IMG/VR virus record: IMGVR_UViG_3300021420_000092
Span: 1 to 34,091 of that record
Length of the DNA: 34,091 bases
Reading direction: 5' to 3' (one strand)
DNA from: a virus
Below are positions 16,828-23,816 of the stretch, piece after piece (within the stretch, counting starts at the first letter, position 1; each line of letters opens with the position of its first letter). A program made the translations under genes and the position numbers. The notes beneath the pieces were generated by a model. That model saw only the letters and a program-made list of their open reading frames with translations. It did no database searches and was not told the origin of the DNA.

Positions 16828-17034
16828 CTAGGAATCCCTTCCATCAATGCTTTCCAGGCTTCCGTCTGGATTGAAGTTGAATCTAATCCATTGTTCTCCT
16901 GTATCCCGTTTCTCTAAAATCTCTATCGTCCCACTGCCATCATCATCGCGAGTTTTTGAAAAGCATTCTTCTAATGGTCGAATCTTTATTCCAGCACGAT
17001 TAAGCATATCGGCAACGATTTCTTTGTCCGTCAT
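16828..17034 (-). CDS. Hypothetical protein, 68 aa
   Basis: 68 residues, mixed: a short helix (DKEIVADMLNRAGIK) then beta strands (GTIEILEKR, QWIRFNFNPDGSLESID). The strand part resembles small phage proteins that form a beta-hairpin sheet, but no family is identified. It sits between the GT75-like gene (7 bases) and the radical SAM gene (adjacent) on the same strand. Confidence 0.65.
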   Translation of the reverse strand: MTDKEIVADMLNRAGIKIRPLEECFSKTRDDDGSGTIEILEKRDTGEQWIRFNFNPDGSLESIDGRDS

Positions 17035-17041
17035 ATATATT

Positions 17042-18067
17042 TCATCCGATCCTCTTTACGGCTTGTGACCACATGCGCATCAGTCTAGCCGTTTCGGAAT
17101 AAAATGGCGATGCTTGGCTTTCGACAAAGTCCGAAAGAGACAAATACGCTTCCTCGACCGTCGTGCCGGTCAATTTCGTTTCTATGAGTTTCGGGAGCAG
17201 TTCTTCGAGGAGTAGGATCGGCTCGATTTCCTTCTGTACATCCTTTAGGTAGACATGGGAGTTCCGGCGATGCGTGACCACCGGCGAGCCGAACCGGGCC
17301 GTCCAGCCCATGTGCTTTGCCACTTTGAGAGCGAAATATCCCTGGAAAATGTCACCGAATCGATCCATCATCGAGGTCATACGCACGAAGTAGTACGCGC
17401 CCATCAAATCCCGATGCACCGCTGTATTCTGTGAGTTGATCGGACACCAAGTTTCAGGTCCAAGTACTAATTCGCTAGAGCATCGGATTGCCTGAAATGG
17501 AAGATGTAGCCAACTCATCGCATCTAGATCGGGATCGCCAATCCACATCCCGGCGTTGATTCTAACGGTAGATTCGGTTAACGGTAGTTTTATCGACTTT
17601 GTTGTTCCCCTTGCAAAAAAAGGGAATCCTCTCGGATATTCGTATGGAGGAGCATCCAGTAAAGCGAGATTATTATACCAGTGTCCTTCTTTCTCATAGC
17701 CCACAGACCTTGAAAAACCGTACTCATGCGCCTGCAAGTAATCCTCATTCTCTGAGCAGTAGTTATCATCGTCGATGGACACAACCATTTCCGCTCCATC
17801 GGCAAGCGCCATCAGATAGCCGACATTGCGCCGATTGTCGGAGTTCTCTGGAATATCGTGCGAGCGGAATCCACTGTCATTTAGGAAATCAAACTGAGTC
17901 GTGAGTTCTGGGCAAAGCACGCCTTTTGGAATGTTAAATACAGGAGTTTTGCGATCAGGGATTAAGAAGATTGTCGCTTCACGCCCGAATTTCGCGAAGT
18001 TTCGGAGATAGCCGTCGAGGAGAACCGAACAGTCGTGGATTGTGGTGACGACAACGGCGGCTTTCAC
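17042..18067 (-). CDS. GT75/RGP-like (reversibly glycosylated polypeptide) protein
   Basis: 341 residues from GTG 18067 (GTGA overlap with the methyltransferase stop). Starts VKAAVVVTTIHDC. MVVSIDDDNYC matches the DDD motif of plant and bacterial RGP/UDP-arabinopyranose mutases, and VRINAGMWIGDPDLDAMSWL matches the family's GLWLNIPDYDA segment. Known members interconvert UDP-arabinopyranose and UDP-arabinofuranose, carrying the sugar on an arginine. Whether that arginine is kept cannot be told by eye. Length matches the family (about 350). It follows a sugar-dehydrogenase-like gene and a methyltransferase. A plain glycosyltransferase function remains possible. Confidence 0.75.
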   Translation of the reverse strand: MKAAVVVTTIHDCSVLLDGYLRNFAKFGREATIFLIPDRKTPVFNIPKGVLCPELTTQFDFLNDSGFRSHDIPENSDNRRNVGYLMALADGAEMVVSIDDDNYCSENEDYLQAHEYGFSRSVGYEKEGHWYNNLALLDAPPYEYPRGFPFFARGTTKSIKLPLTESTVRINAGMWIGDPDLDAMSWLHLPFQAIRCSSELVLGPETWCPINSQNTAVHRDLMGAYYFVRMTSMMDRFGDIFQGYFALKVAKHMGWTARFGSPVVTHRRNSHVYLKDVQKEIEPILLLEELLPKLIETKLTGTTVEEAYLSLSDFVESQASPFYSETARLMRMWSQAVKRIG

Positions 18068-18831
18068 GCTTTCACCGCACGGACGAGCAGGTGATGGCCG
18101 AGATATGGTTCGAGCCAGCAATGCGGTACTACATTCCACGGAAACGATTTCGTATACCGATGCTGCACGTAATCACGAACTCGCCACGGGAAAATGTGAA
18201 TCTTTCGAATCGATAAGACTCGAAATCCGCACGATTCGAGGAGATGCCGCGCCGAGCGTTCCGAGTACCAGCGAACCAGCGGACATCCCGCCTGCGCTTC
18301 CGGCTGAATCCCGAGCAGATGCTTTAGACTCCATCGAGCGTAGAGCATAACCCGAAGTTCGCCGCCCGGAGCGAGGCGTCGAGCCGCTTTCGTCAATACC
18401 ATTTCCGGGCGCGGCGTGTGATGCAGGACCCCAAACGAATAAATCAGGTCATACGGTCCATCGGGAAGGAACTTCTCCGCGTCGGCCAAATAGAAATTTA
18501 CCCGGTTGATGGAAATAAGATGGCCGAGTCCCTCCACATCGAATCGCTGCATGGCTATGATCCGACTACGGCTCGATAGTTCAACGGCATCGACCAAGGC
18601 TCCCGAGCTTGCGAACTTCAACGTATCGGTGCCGATTCCACAGCCGATTTCTAGAACCTTTTTGCCATCCCACTTTTTGAAATCCGCGAAGGCAGGGATA
18701 TGCGATTCGACGAAATAGCGACGCTCCGATACTCCATGCGACCAAAAGGCGGTTCCGACTTCGCCTTCGCCATGTCGAATGTTGCAAGGGCTGGCGTTCC
18801 AGTAGGCTTCGATCTCAGAAATCTTCGTCAT
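18064..18831 (-). CDS. Class I SAM-dependent methyltransferase
   Basis: 255 residues. N-terminal signature WNASPCNIRHGEGEVG ... GVSERRYFVESHIPAFADF, then SAM motif I VLEIGCGIGTD at about 59-69, an acidic motif II (VDAVELS) and YSFGVLHHTPRPEMVL. Family members with the WNxxPCNIRH opening are common beside polysaccharide genes and act on small molecules or lipids/sugars. The C-terminal third (VRWYSERSARHLLESCGFRVLSI) is the usual cap. Overlaps the upstream gene by 17 bases and the downstream by 4. Target unknown; a sugar methylation is plausible. Confidence 0.88.
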   Translation of the reverse strand: MTKISEIEAYWNASPCNIRHGEGEVGTAFWSHGVSERRYFVESHIPAFADFKKWDGKKVLEIGCGIGTDTLKFASSGALVDAVELSSRSRIIAMQRFDVEGLGHLISINRVNFYLADAEKFLPDGPYDLIYSFGVLHHTPRPEMVLTKAARRLAPGGELRVMLYARWSLKHLLGIQPEAQAGCPLVRWYSERSARHLLESCGFRVLSIRKIHIFPWRVRDYVQHRYTKSFPWNVVPHCWLEPYLGHHLLVRAVKA

Positions 18832-19606
18832 AGATCATCGCATTGATCGAATCGGCGGCTATCGAAAGATGCGCCTCGATTCCCACTTGTTCGGCAACGT
18901 ACTGAAACATCCGGTTATCCCTATCGAGACAAGGTCCAGCATACGGCCATCCCGGTTTGAGATACCGATTGTTAATCCGAGGATCGGTTCCGACTGCATC
19001 CATGATCTTTGCGGAATCGGCCCCAAGTTTCCGGGCCACGAGATGCAGTTGATTCGCAAGTGAAATCTTCATGGTTAGCGCACAATTGAGCGTGATCTTG
19101 GCAAGTTCGGCCTCGATAAGCGACATTCGCTTGACCGGGGCATCCGAAATCTTCTCGTAGATTCTCTCGACTCGGTCTCCGGCTTCTTTTCGATGCTCGC
19201 CGATTAGCACAAAGGACGGTGCCCGGAGATCGGCTTCGACGTATTCCAGGCGAATGAATTCCGGCTTGTAGACCACGTTTTCGCCGACTATCTCTCGAAA
19301 CTGGTCGCAGCTTCCCGGCGTTGTGGTGCTGGTGATGATGTACAGATAATCCGGCTTCATGGCAATCGAGCGTTTGAATTTGCCGAGCGCGTCGAGCAGG
19401 CAATCGTTCGAGAAGGACCCGTCTTCCTTCGATGGGGTCGGCACAATGAAGATCGCGGCGTCCGTCCGATCCACCGCCTGTTCGAGACTCACCTCGGAAT
19501 CCTTGGGGATATGATCGTAACCGAAGGCTCGGAAGCCCTTCTCCCGAAGCATGCCGAGGATGGGACGCCCGACTTTGCCGAGTCCGACGACGCAGATTCG
19601 TTCCAT
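18815..19606 (-). CDS. Short nucleotide-sugar dehydrogenase-like protein
   Basis: 263 residues, about 60% of a UDP-glucose/GDP-mannose dehydrogenase. NAD-binding VVGLGKVGRP, then the central helical domain with AELAKITLNCALTMKISLANQ (Lys and Asn kept) and RINNRYLKPGWPYAGPCLDRDN, equivalent to GGSCFPKD: the catalytic Cys is present but Lys is Arg. The C-terminal UDP-binding domain is absent. The family oxidises a nucleotide sugar to its uronic acid. Missing that domain means it may use another substrate or pair with another subunit. GAGG is 6 bases before the ATG. First gene of the glycan operon. Confidence 0.85.
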   Translation of the reverse strand: MERICVVGLGKVGRPILGMLREKGFRAFGYDHIPKDSEVSLEQAVDRTDAAIFIVPTPSKEDGSFSNDCLLDALGKFKRSIAMKPDYLYIITSTTTPGSCDQFREIVGENVVYKPEFIRLEYVEADLRAPSFVLIGEHRKEAGDRVERIYEKISDAPVKRMSLIEAELAKITLNCALTMKISLANQLHLVARKLGADSAKIMDAVGTDPRINNRYLKPGWPYAGPCLDRDNRMFQYVAEQVGIEAHLSIAADSINAMIYDEDF

Positions 19607-19615
19607 TGCGATCCT

Positions 19616-20107
19616 CTAGACCGTCCTCCGTCCTTCGAATTTCGGTTCATCCCACACATCGATATAATATCGAATCCCGGCATAGTACATGACCAGAAAT
19701 GGATCGGGCCTGACCCTCTCTTCCCGCACCGGAAATTCAATGGTGAATATGGCGTTCGGAAGATGTTCCTTCAATTCGACAGCCCGCGAGAGAACAAATT
19801 CCGGGATTGGTTCAGCATAGTTCTCTATCCGCGCCGATTCCCAATGCACACCCTGCCAACTGAATGTCCCGGAATGCTTTTGTCGATACCACCGTTGATA
19901 TTTCTGGACCTGCCTTTCATTCAGCGGCTCGATGCCTAACTTCTTGAAAACAGCGCTCACTTCCGATGACGAGCGATTCGGAATCGTTTGCTCCAAAACC
20001 GAATAGCCCAAGATGGTTTTCGCCTTGACCGCGAGTTCCTTCCTCGATTCATCCGGCTCCTCGACTTCCGATTCCCGGTACAACTTCGGTTTCGTATTGA
20101 AGATCAT
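19616..20107 (-). CDS. Hypothetical protein, 163 aa
   Basis: 163 residues. A helical N-terminus (SRKELAVKAKTILG), a basic mid-segment (NERQVQKYQRWYRQKHSG) and a C-terminal part with beta and aromatic residues (PDPFLVMYYAGIRYYIDVWDEPKF). No domain is recognised. ATGA overlap with the upstream gene. Lies between the regulatory cluster and the glycan operon, 9 bases before the dehydrogenase-like gene's ATG, so it is probably cotranscribed. Confidence 0.65.
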   Translation of the reverse strand: MIFNTKPKLYRESEVEEPDESRKELAVKAKTILGYSVLEQTIPNRSSSEVSAVFKKLGIEPLNERQVQKYQRWYRQKHSGTFSWQGVHWESARIENYAEPIPEFVLSRAVELKEHLPNAIFTIEFPVREERVRPDPFLVMYYAGIRYYIDVWDEPKFEGRRTV

Positions 20108-20370
20108 ATCTTTCCTCCTGTGATTGGCGGTTCATAGTGACTGATGAAGACGGTCAACCCTCGACGCTGAACCCTGAACTTAGTTCCATTATTGCGACGA
20201 TTGTGCGTGTTAAAAATGAAATACTGCAAAGCCAAACCTTCCTTCCTCGAATCCGTTTCCACCGGCAAGGCAAAACCTTTTGGCAACTTCTCAAGAGCCG
20301 CAACCACTTCGAGCCATCGAGACGATCCACGAATCGTTATTTGCTGATCCACCGGCTCCAAAATCTTCAT
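20104..20370 (-). CDS. Hypothetical protein, 88 aa
   Basis: 88 residues from ATG 20370, chosen because GGGAGG is 4 bases upstream and ATGA overlaps the previous stop. Middle: SSRWLEVVAALEKLPKGFALPV, then KFRVQRRGLTVFISHYEPP, a small mixed fold. Similar small proteins occur in phage regulatory blocks, but no family is named. Spacer AACC between ribosome site and ATG matches the motif described for other leftward genes. Confidence 0.6.
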   Translation of the reverse strand: MKILEPVDQQITIRGSSRWLEVVAALEKLPKGFALPVETDSRKEGLALQYFIFNTHNRRNNGTKFRVQRRGLTVFISHYEPPITGGKI

Positions 20371-20966
20371 GGTTCCTCCCGTAGAACGTGCCACGCCTCG
20401 ATGTAATCCCGGTAATGATGCGCATTCGATAGCACTCTACCATTGGTTGTTTTCGGCTCCTCTAACCGAAAGCATGTCTGCGATTCGGGCCACAATTCCT
20501 GGGGCATAATCAGAAACCTGCCGTCCGGTAATTCCCAAGCGCAAATATCAGCCGGTCGAAGCGGCGCTCGAAGTGCGATCACTTTGTAGGAACCACGAAT
20601 AAATTTACTCGGTGCACTTCGTACTCGAACTAGTTTCGTCCCAACAATGAACGATTTCGGCCCTTCGGGACTCCAATTTACCTCGAATCCCTCCTCAATC
20701 GCCCTACGGTAAAACCGATTCTTCTCCATCCCGGTCAACATCCGCTCGAACTTACGCTTTGCTGTCTGCTCTCGGCCCGTTCCGAAGCCCCACTTATTCG
20801 ACAATTGCCTAACCCGCTCTCGGGTCACTCCCAATCGATCCGCAATCTCCCTCTGCATCAACTGCCCTTCTTCGAGCATCTTGCGCAATCGGGCGCGGTC
20901 AGCCTTCGGCTTCTTCCAATCGCCTTTCTCTAGAATCGCAGGAACCGGCGTGCCAATTCGGACCAT
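20367..20966 (-). CDS. Helix-turn-helix DNA-binding protein
   Basis: 199 residues. REIADRLGVTRERVRQLSNKWGF near 39-61 is a sigma70 region 4-like helix-turn-helix, preceded by a basic stretch (KKPKADRARLRKML). The C-terminal half is mixed (GTKLVRVRSAPSKFIRGSYKVIALRA; DICAWELPDGRFLIMP) and may be a ligand or protein contact domain. Likely a transcription regulator of the adjacent genes. It is downstream of the ribbon-helix-helix gene, so two DNA-binding proteins are made from the same promoter. Confidence 0.7.
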   Translation of the reverse strand: MVRIGTPVPAILEKGDWKKPKADRARLRKMLEEGQLMQREIADRLGVTRERVRQLSNKWGFGTGREQTAKRKFERMLTGMEKNRFYRRAIEEGFEVNWSPEGPKSFIVGTKLVRVRSAPSKFIRGSYKVIALRAPLRPADICAWELPDGRFLIMPQELWPESQTCFRLEEPKTTNGRVLSNAHHYRDYIEAWHVLREEP

Positions 20967-20969
20967 CGA

Positions 20970-21140
20970 TCAAAACTCGTCCGGGGGATCAACCCGCTGC
21001 GCCAACCTTTCCCGCTTGTCCTGACAACTCCGGCACATGCACGTCTGCCACTTCGACTCCCCTGTATGCTCCTCAATCACCGTATAGTGCTCTCTCGGAT
21101 GTAGATACCGAGCCTCTTCCCGCTCCAAATCACTCAGCAT
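20970..21140 (-). CDS. Small zinc-knuckle protein, 56 aa
   Basis: 56 residues from ATG 21140: GGAGGG lies 8 bases upstream and the start overlaps the previous gene's end by 7 bases. A longer form from 21167 is unlikely. Contains WQTCMCRSCQDKRERLAQR, a C-x-C-x2-C cluster followed by a basic helix. With only three visible cysteines plus upstream His, one metal site is possible. Function unknown. Confidence 0.55.
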   Translation of the reverse strand: MLSDLEREEARYLHPREHYTVIEEHTGESKWQTCMCRSCQDKRERLAQRVDPPDEF

Positions 21141-21634
21141 TTCGCCATCCCTCCGCACTGCCAACATCGGAATCCCTTCTCCGTTCCATGCTCACATCGA
21201 ACCTTGGCCTTCTTGTTCCTGTTTCGGCACGTCCCATATGGGCACTTCCCAACCCCATACCCGAAATCGTGATCGCAAGGTCCCCCACCAGCCTCCACGG
21301 GCATAGGCTCCCGTCGCTTCGGAGTAGGTACTTCTCCACCCCTTGACACGTCCGAATCTCGATGATCTTCGACACTTTCCTCCATCTTGGTCGGGGCAGT
21401 CGGCATCTCAGCCGAGTTGGAAACAGATTGTCGAGATGGAGGTTTTTGCCGAACATCAACCTCGACAGGAACCGGTATCTGTCCCGCTCTGCGCGGCTCT
21501 GCCCCATCGATATTGCACCGCTTCCGAATCCAATTCGTTAACGTCTGCTCCCCACTCGCAAACGCCCGCTCCCGCCACACAGCCGCCTCTTCCGGCTCCA
21601 ATCTCAAACTGATCGTCACTGTATTACGCGCCAT
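21134..21634 (-). CDS. Ribbon-helix-helix protein with C-terminal zinc cluster
   Basis: 166 residues. Residues 4-40 are a ribbon-helix-helix: strand TVTISLRLEP, helix EEAAVWRERAFASGE, turn and helix TLTNWIRKRCN, as in MobC/Arc-type DNA-binding proteins. A low-complexity linker follows, then CDHDFGYGVGKCPYGTC and CEHGTEKGFRCWQCGG, giving two possible zinc sites. The promoter directly upstream sits within repeated GTATTAC boxes, one of which lies inside codons 2-5, so autoregulation is likely. No ribosome site precedes the ATG. First gene of the leftward regulatory/glycan transcription unit. Confidence 0.75.
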   Translation of the reverse strand: MARNTVTISLRLEPEEAAVWRERAFASGEQTLTNWIRKRCNIDGAEPRRAGQIPVPVEVDVRQKPPSRQSVSNSAEMPTAPTKMEESVEDHRDSDVSRGGEVPTPKRREPMPVEAGGGPCDHDFGYGVGKCPYGTCRNRNKKAKVRCEHGTEKGFRCWQCGGMAKC

Positions 21635-21687
21635 CTGTATTACGTATTACACAGCCGTATTACGTTGTCAAGCAAATTTGTATTACG
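21621..21687 (-). promoter_or_regulatory. GTATTAC repeat cluster, probable operator with promoter
   Basis: GTATTACG occurs at 21621, 21637, 21657 and 21680 and GTATTACA at 21644 (top-strand coordinates). On the leftward strand a perfect TTGACA (21671-21666) is 16 bases from TAATAC (21649-21644), which is itself one of the boxes. Boxes overlap -10, the start codon region and both sides of -35. Best read as the operator of the ribbon-helix-helix gene that starts at 21634. The predicted RNA start is about 3 bases before the ATG. Confidence 0.7.
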
Positions 21688-21906
21688 AACAAGTTGGGCA
21701 TGAAATGGGGATTTTATGCGGATTGGCTTAGCAGTAGCCAGTTTCCCGCCGCCGATCTGCGAACGCGGTGGCTTGCACTTTCCTCGATGGGATGGTTAGA
21801 GACGTTACTGTCTTAGAATCAGAGAGTTACGAGCGTCTATGCCCAACTTAGTAACAGATTGTTGATTATAGGACGTGAACGCGCATCTACCTATAGATTG
21901 AATGAC
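21688..21906. other. Non-coding spacer with an 11-base inverted repeat
   Basis: About 220 bases between the regulatory promoter and the next gene, with no convincing gene. AAGTTGGGCAT at 21691-21701 and its complement ATGCCCAACTT at 21839-21849 are 137 bases apart. The core AGTTGGGCAT recurs near 25935, at another control region. Could be distant operators or a looping site; a chance repeat is possible. Confidence 0.35.
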
Positions 21907-22158
21907 TTACGCAATCGGTAGTACTTTGCTTCGCTTCGCCTTCGCCTGACCGTCTTTCTTCGGCCATCGAAACTTGCGTGCGTGCGCCATCGCATCAATA
22001 CCTCGTAACCTATACATTTCTTGAGTCTTACGTCCGCTATAGATTGCGAACAACCGCATACCCCAAGCCTTACGCTCCTCTTCACTCAAGCGCCTAAGTC
22101 TCGCGATGTGAGCAATAGTGGCCGCGCTAGTACGCTTTGCGTGAGGTTTGGAGTTCAA
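21907..22158 (-). CDS. Hypothetical basic protein, 83 aa, TTG start
   Basis: 83 residues from TTG 22158, making a TTGA overlap with the upstream stop. Very basic: an N-terminal helix (TSAATIAHIARLRRLSEEERKAWGMRLFAIY) and a Lys/Arg tail (FRWPKKDGQAKAKRSKVL). Likely binds nucleic acid, but no fold is identified. No ribosome site is seen, so translation probably depends on coupling. Confidence 0.55.
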   Translation of the reverse strand: MNSKPHAKRTSAATIAHIARLRRLSEEERKAWGMRLFAIYSGRKTQEMYRLRGIDAMAHARKFRWPKKDGQAKAKRSKVLPIA

Positions 22159-22349
22159 GGCCGGGCCGTAGAACGTGCATTACTGGCGTTGGCGTGCGTT
22201 CGCAGCATCGAAATGGCGTGTTTCAGGTCCGAGAGCATCGGAATTGGGATGGATGCGTTAAATCGAAGCGTAATGCGTTCTAGGAGTGTCGAAGTGTCGA
22301 GCATGATCGAGCGTTGCTCAACTGGGGATAACCGAGGTTTCGCGTCCAT
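22155..22349 (-). CDS. Hypothetical protein, 64 aa
   Basis: 64 residues, probably helical (LLERITLRFNAS; LSDLKHAISMLRTHANA), basic at the end. Ribosome site weak. Coupled by TTGA to the next gene. No family recognised; existence rests on tiling with neighbours. Confidence 0.45.
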   Translation of the reverse strand: MDAKPRLSPVEQRSIMLDTSTLLERITLRFNASIPIPMLSDLKHAISMLRTHANASNARSTARP

Positions 22350-22381
22350 GCCGAGAGAATGCGCCTATCGGGGATTCGGAG

Positions 22382-22510
22382 TCAAGGCCGAATGTTCGGT
22401 TTGTGTCCGAAAGCTAGCCATTCGACAATCTTCCAGAGAACGTAAAGCGTAACAAGGCCAATGAGCGACATAAGCCATAGACCGAAAACGAGTTCCAGTA
22501 ATTCGCACAT
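22382..22510 (-). CDS. Small membrane protein, 42 aa
   Basis: 42 residues from ATG 22510, one base after the previous stop (TAACATG). One long hydrophobic span (LLELVFGLWLMSLIGLVTLY) then a shorter amphipathic part and a basic tail. Single-pass inner-membrane peptide; role unknown. A longer form from 22570 would overlap the upstream gene by 59 bases and is rejected. Third of three tiny membrane genes in a row. Confidence 0.55.
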   Translation of the reverse strand: MCELLELVFGLWLMSLIGLVTLYVLWKIVEWLAFGHKPNIRP

Positions 22511-22511
22511 G

Positions 22512-22694
22512 TTATCGACGTTCCGGGATGCAATAGACGTAATCTTTCCCTGCCAATGCTTCGCTTTCATCGGCCCATATGTCAGTGTTAATAGGACAGT
22601 TAAACCGCTTACCGTCCCATTTCGCGTGTCGAATCCTCGGCATGTAGAACCAAGCCGCTACCAAAAGCGTTGCAAGCGTAATCGCCGTTCGCAT
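22512..22694 (-). CDS. Small exported or membrane-anchored protein, 60 aa
   Basis: 60 residues. Residues 2-17 form a hydrophobic anchor (TAITLATLLVAAWFYM), then a polar domain with two cysteines (FNCPINTDIW ... YVYCIPERR) that could form a disulfide outside the cytoplasm. GGAGG is 10 bases before the ATG and directly follows a conserved hairpin. Function unknown; envelope location is inferred. Confidence 0.6.
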   Translation of the reverse strand: MRTAITLATLLVAAWFYMPRIRHAKWDGKRFNCPINTDIWADESEALAGKDYVYCIPERR

Positions 22695-22706
22695 CGTGTT
22701 CTATCC

Positions 22707-22748
22707 TCCGGGATTGGCACCGTTTCCGAATGCCGCACCCGCAAAACA
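22707..22748 (-). repeat. Intercistronic hairpin element, copy A
   Basis: Leftward RNA reads TTTGCGGGTGCGGCATT, a short loop, then GGTGCCAATCCCGG. CGGG/CCCG and GGCAUU/GGUGCC arms pair, with U-G wobbles that would be mismatches on the other strand, so the transcribed leftward strand is the likely functional one. Starts 3-4 bases after the stop of the 30-residue gene and ends against the ribosome site of the next. Same element at 24759 and 25237. Confidence 0.6.
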
Positions 22749-22751
22749 GAA

Positions 22752-22844
22752 TCAACCGGGAAAGCGTATCCGTAGATGCCAAACTAAGCACCCGATTACC
22801 GGAATTGCCGCTATCCCTAACGCAATCCATGCGATTGTCAACAT
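22752..22844 (-). CDS. Tiny membrane peptide, 30 aa
   Basis: 30 residues from ATG 22844, directly after the metallopeptidase stop (TGAATG), with GGAAGAGG about 10 bases upstream. Almost entirely one hydrophobic span (MLTIAWIALGIAAIPVIGCL) followed by VWHLRIRFPG. Position between a stop and a conserved hairpin supports it. Function unknown; membrane-active host-takeover peptides of this size are common in phages. Confidence 0.5.
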   Translation of the reverse strand: MLTIAWIALGIAAIPVIGCLVWHLRIRFPG

Positions 22845-23348
22845 TCAGTTTACCCTCTTCCTCTCCGAAAAATTGTCAATCGAATCGACTAGCGCATCTA
22901 TCAGAATCGCAGACTTGAGCTTTGAATCGAGTTCTACGCGATGGTCCGCGTAGCTATCGAAATTGCGCTTCGCTTCCGATTCGTCCAAATCGGGTGCGAT
23001 GAGACGCGCTATTTCCCAAGCTTCGCGTTCCGATTCGATGACTGCTTCCGCTGGATGCTCTGTCCAGCGATTGCCCATCGGTTTACTACGTGGATCATTC
23101 GCGTTTGTTTTGGTGTGCGCAAGACTCGCCACTACGTGTCCCAGTTCATGCGCGAGACTCGTTTTCAGGCTTTCCGGTGTTAGCTTCGATGCTTCGCCGT
23201 TTACGTCATTCGGGAAGATTTGAATATGAAAAGCTTGTGCCGTTTCTCCCGTAACTGGATTAACCGCTGTGCCCATCGGGCTTGTGCTACTCGCTTTCGG
23301 TTTGGCATCAGGATCAATTTCGATCACTACAAAAGCTAATGTTTTCAT
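22845..23348 (-). CDS. HExxH zinc metallopeptidase-like protein
   Basis: 167 residues. SLAHELGHVVASLAH holds His67-Glu68-x-x-His71, the zinc-binding and catalytic helix of gluzincin-type peptidases. ESEREAWEIARLIAP about 35 residues later offers the third ligand in an ExxA-W pattern seen in many such proteins. The N-terminal part is beta (TLAFVVIEID, AFHIQIFP). No signal peptide, so it acts in the cytoplasm. ATAGGAGCGAAAACC precedes the ATG. In a phage early block it could cleave a host or phage regulator (ImmA-like enzymes cleave repressors), but the target is unknown. Confidence 0.75.
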   Translation of the reverse strand: MKTLAFVVIEIDPDAKPKASSTSPMGTAVNPVTGETAQAFHIQIFPNDVNGEASKLTPESLKTSLAHELGHVVASLAHTKTNANDPRSKPMGNRWTEHPAEAVIESEREAWEIARLIAPDLDESEAKRNFDSYADHRVELDSKLKSAILIDALVDSIDNFSERKRVN

Positions 23349-23397
23349 CGGTTTTCGCTCCTATCGGTCGGCTGTTGATGCAAAAAGAACGCATCCC

Positions 23398-23423
23398 CCG
23401 AGACTCTCTTTCGAGAATCCCGG
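23398..23423 (-). terminator. Hairpin with GAAA tetraloop between two genes
   Basis: On the leftward strand CCGGGATTCTC, GAAA, GAGAGTCTCGG pair over 11 positions with two G-U wobbles and a GNRA loop, then GGGATGCGTTCTTTTTGC gives a U-rich run. It lies between the stop at 23432 and the ATG at 23348. May be a partial terminator or an RNA-stabilising or processing site. Confidence 0.55.
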
Positions 23424-23431
23424 AAGGACGT

Positions 23432-23635
23432 TCACTCCGCTAATGTGTCCGCTGTAGCGTATCCAAGTGCCTCCGCTAACCTCTCGAACGCTACTCCTAC
23501 CGTGATTGCTTCGCCCGTGTTCGCCAAAACGATTAGGACCGCAAAGACCGCTAGGCAAGTAATGCCTGCCCGGATTGCGAATCCCTTACATCGCTTGGCG
23601 CATCGAATCGCCCACTTACGTGCTCTTTTTGCCAT
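23432..23635 (-). CDS. Small membrane protein, 67 aa
   Basis: 67 residues. Very basic N-terminus (AKRARKWAIRCAKRCKGFAIR), one span (AGITCLAVFAVLIVLAN), then a short polar tail. Positive-inside rule predicts N-in. GGAGACCA stands just before ATG. The start overlaps the upstream stop by about 20 bases. Role unknown. Another frame across the same DNA is judged a shadow. Confidence 0.6.
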   Translation of the reverse strand: MAKRARKWAIRCAKRCKGFAIRAGITCLAVFAVLIVLANTGEAITVGVAFERLAEALGYATADTLAE

Positions 23636-23816
23636 TGGTCTCCGCCTTGTATGGACAAGCTACCTCGCCCGCAAAGCTTCCATACGTGTTAACTTGCCAT
23701 TCGGAAAGCTTGGGAGTCATGTAAGCCGCGTACCAGACGTGCCAGTCTCCCGTGTCTCCCGATGCTTTGTGCTCTCGCTCACACTCCGCGAGTAATGCTC
23801 TCAGAAATCCTGTCAC
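23616..23816 (-). CDS. Hypothetical protein, 66 aa, GTG start
   Basis: 66 residues from GTG 23816: GGAGG sits 9 bases upstream and the spacer AAACCAACA matches that of other leftward genes. The longer frame from 23900 is rejected because it overlaps the neighbour by over 120 bases. Contains FLRALLAECEREHKASGD then GDWHVWYAAYMTPKLSEWQVN. No domain recognised. Confidence 0.6.
   Translation of the reverse strand: MTGFLRALLAECEREHKASGDTGDWHVWYAAYMTPKLSEWQVNTYGSFAGEVACPYKAETNGKKST

Noticed and set aside
23361-23558. 65-codon leftward frame overlapping the membrane gene at 23432
   Set aside because: Overlaps a hairpin and the better-supported membrane protein; Gly/Ser-rich shadow.
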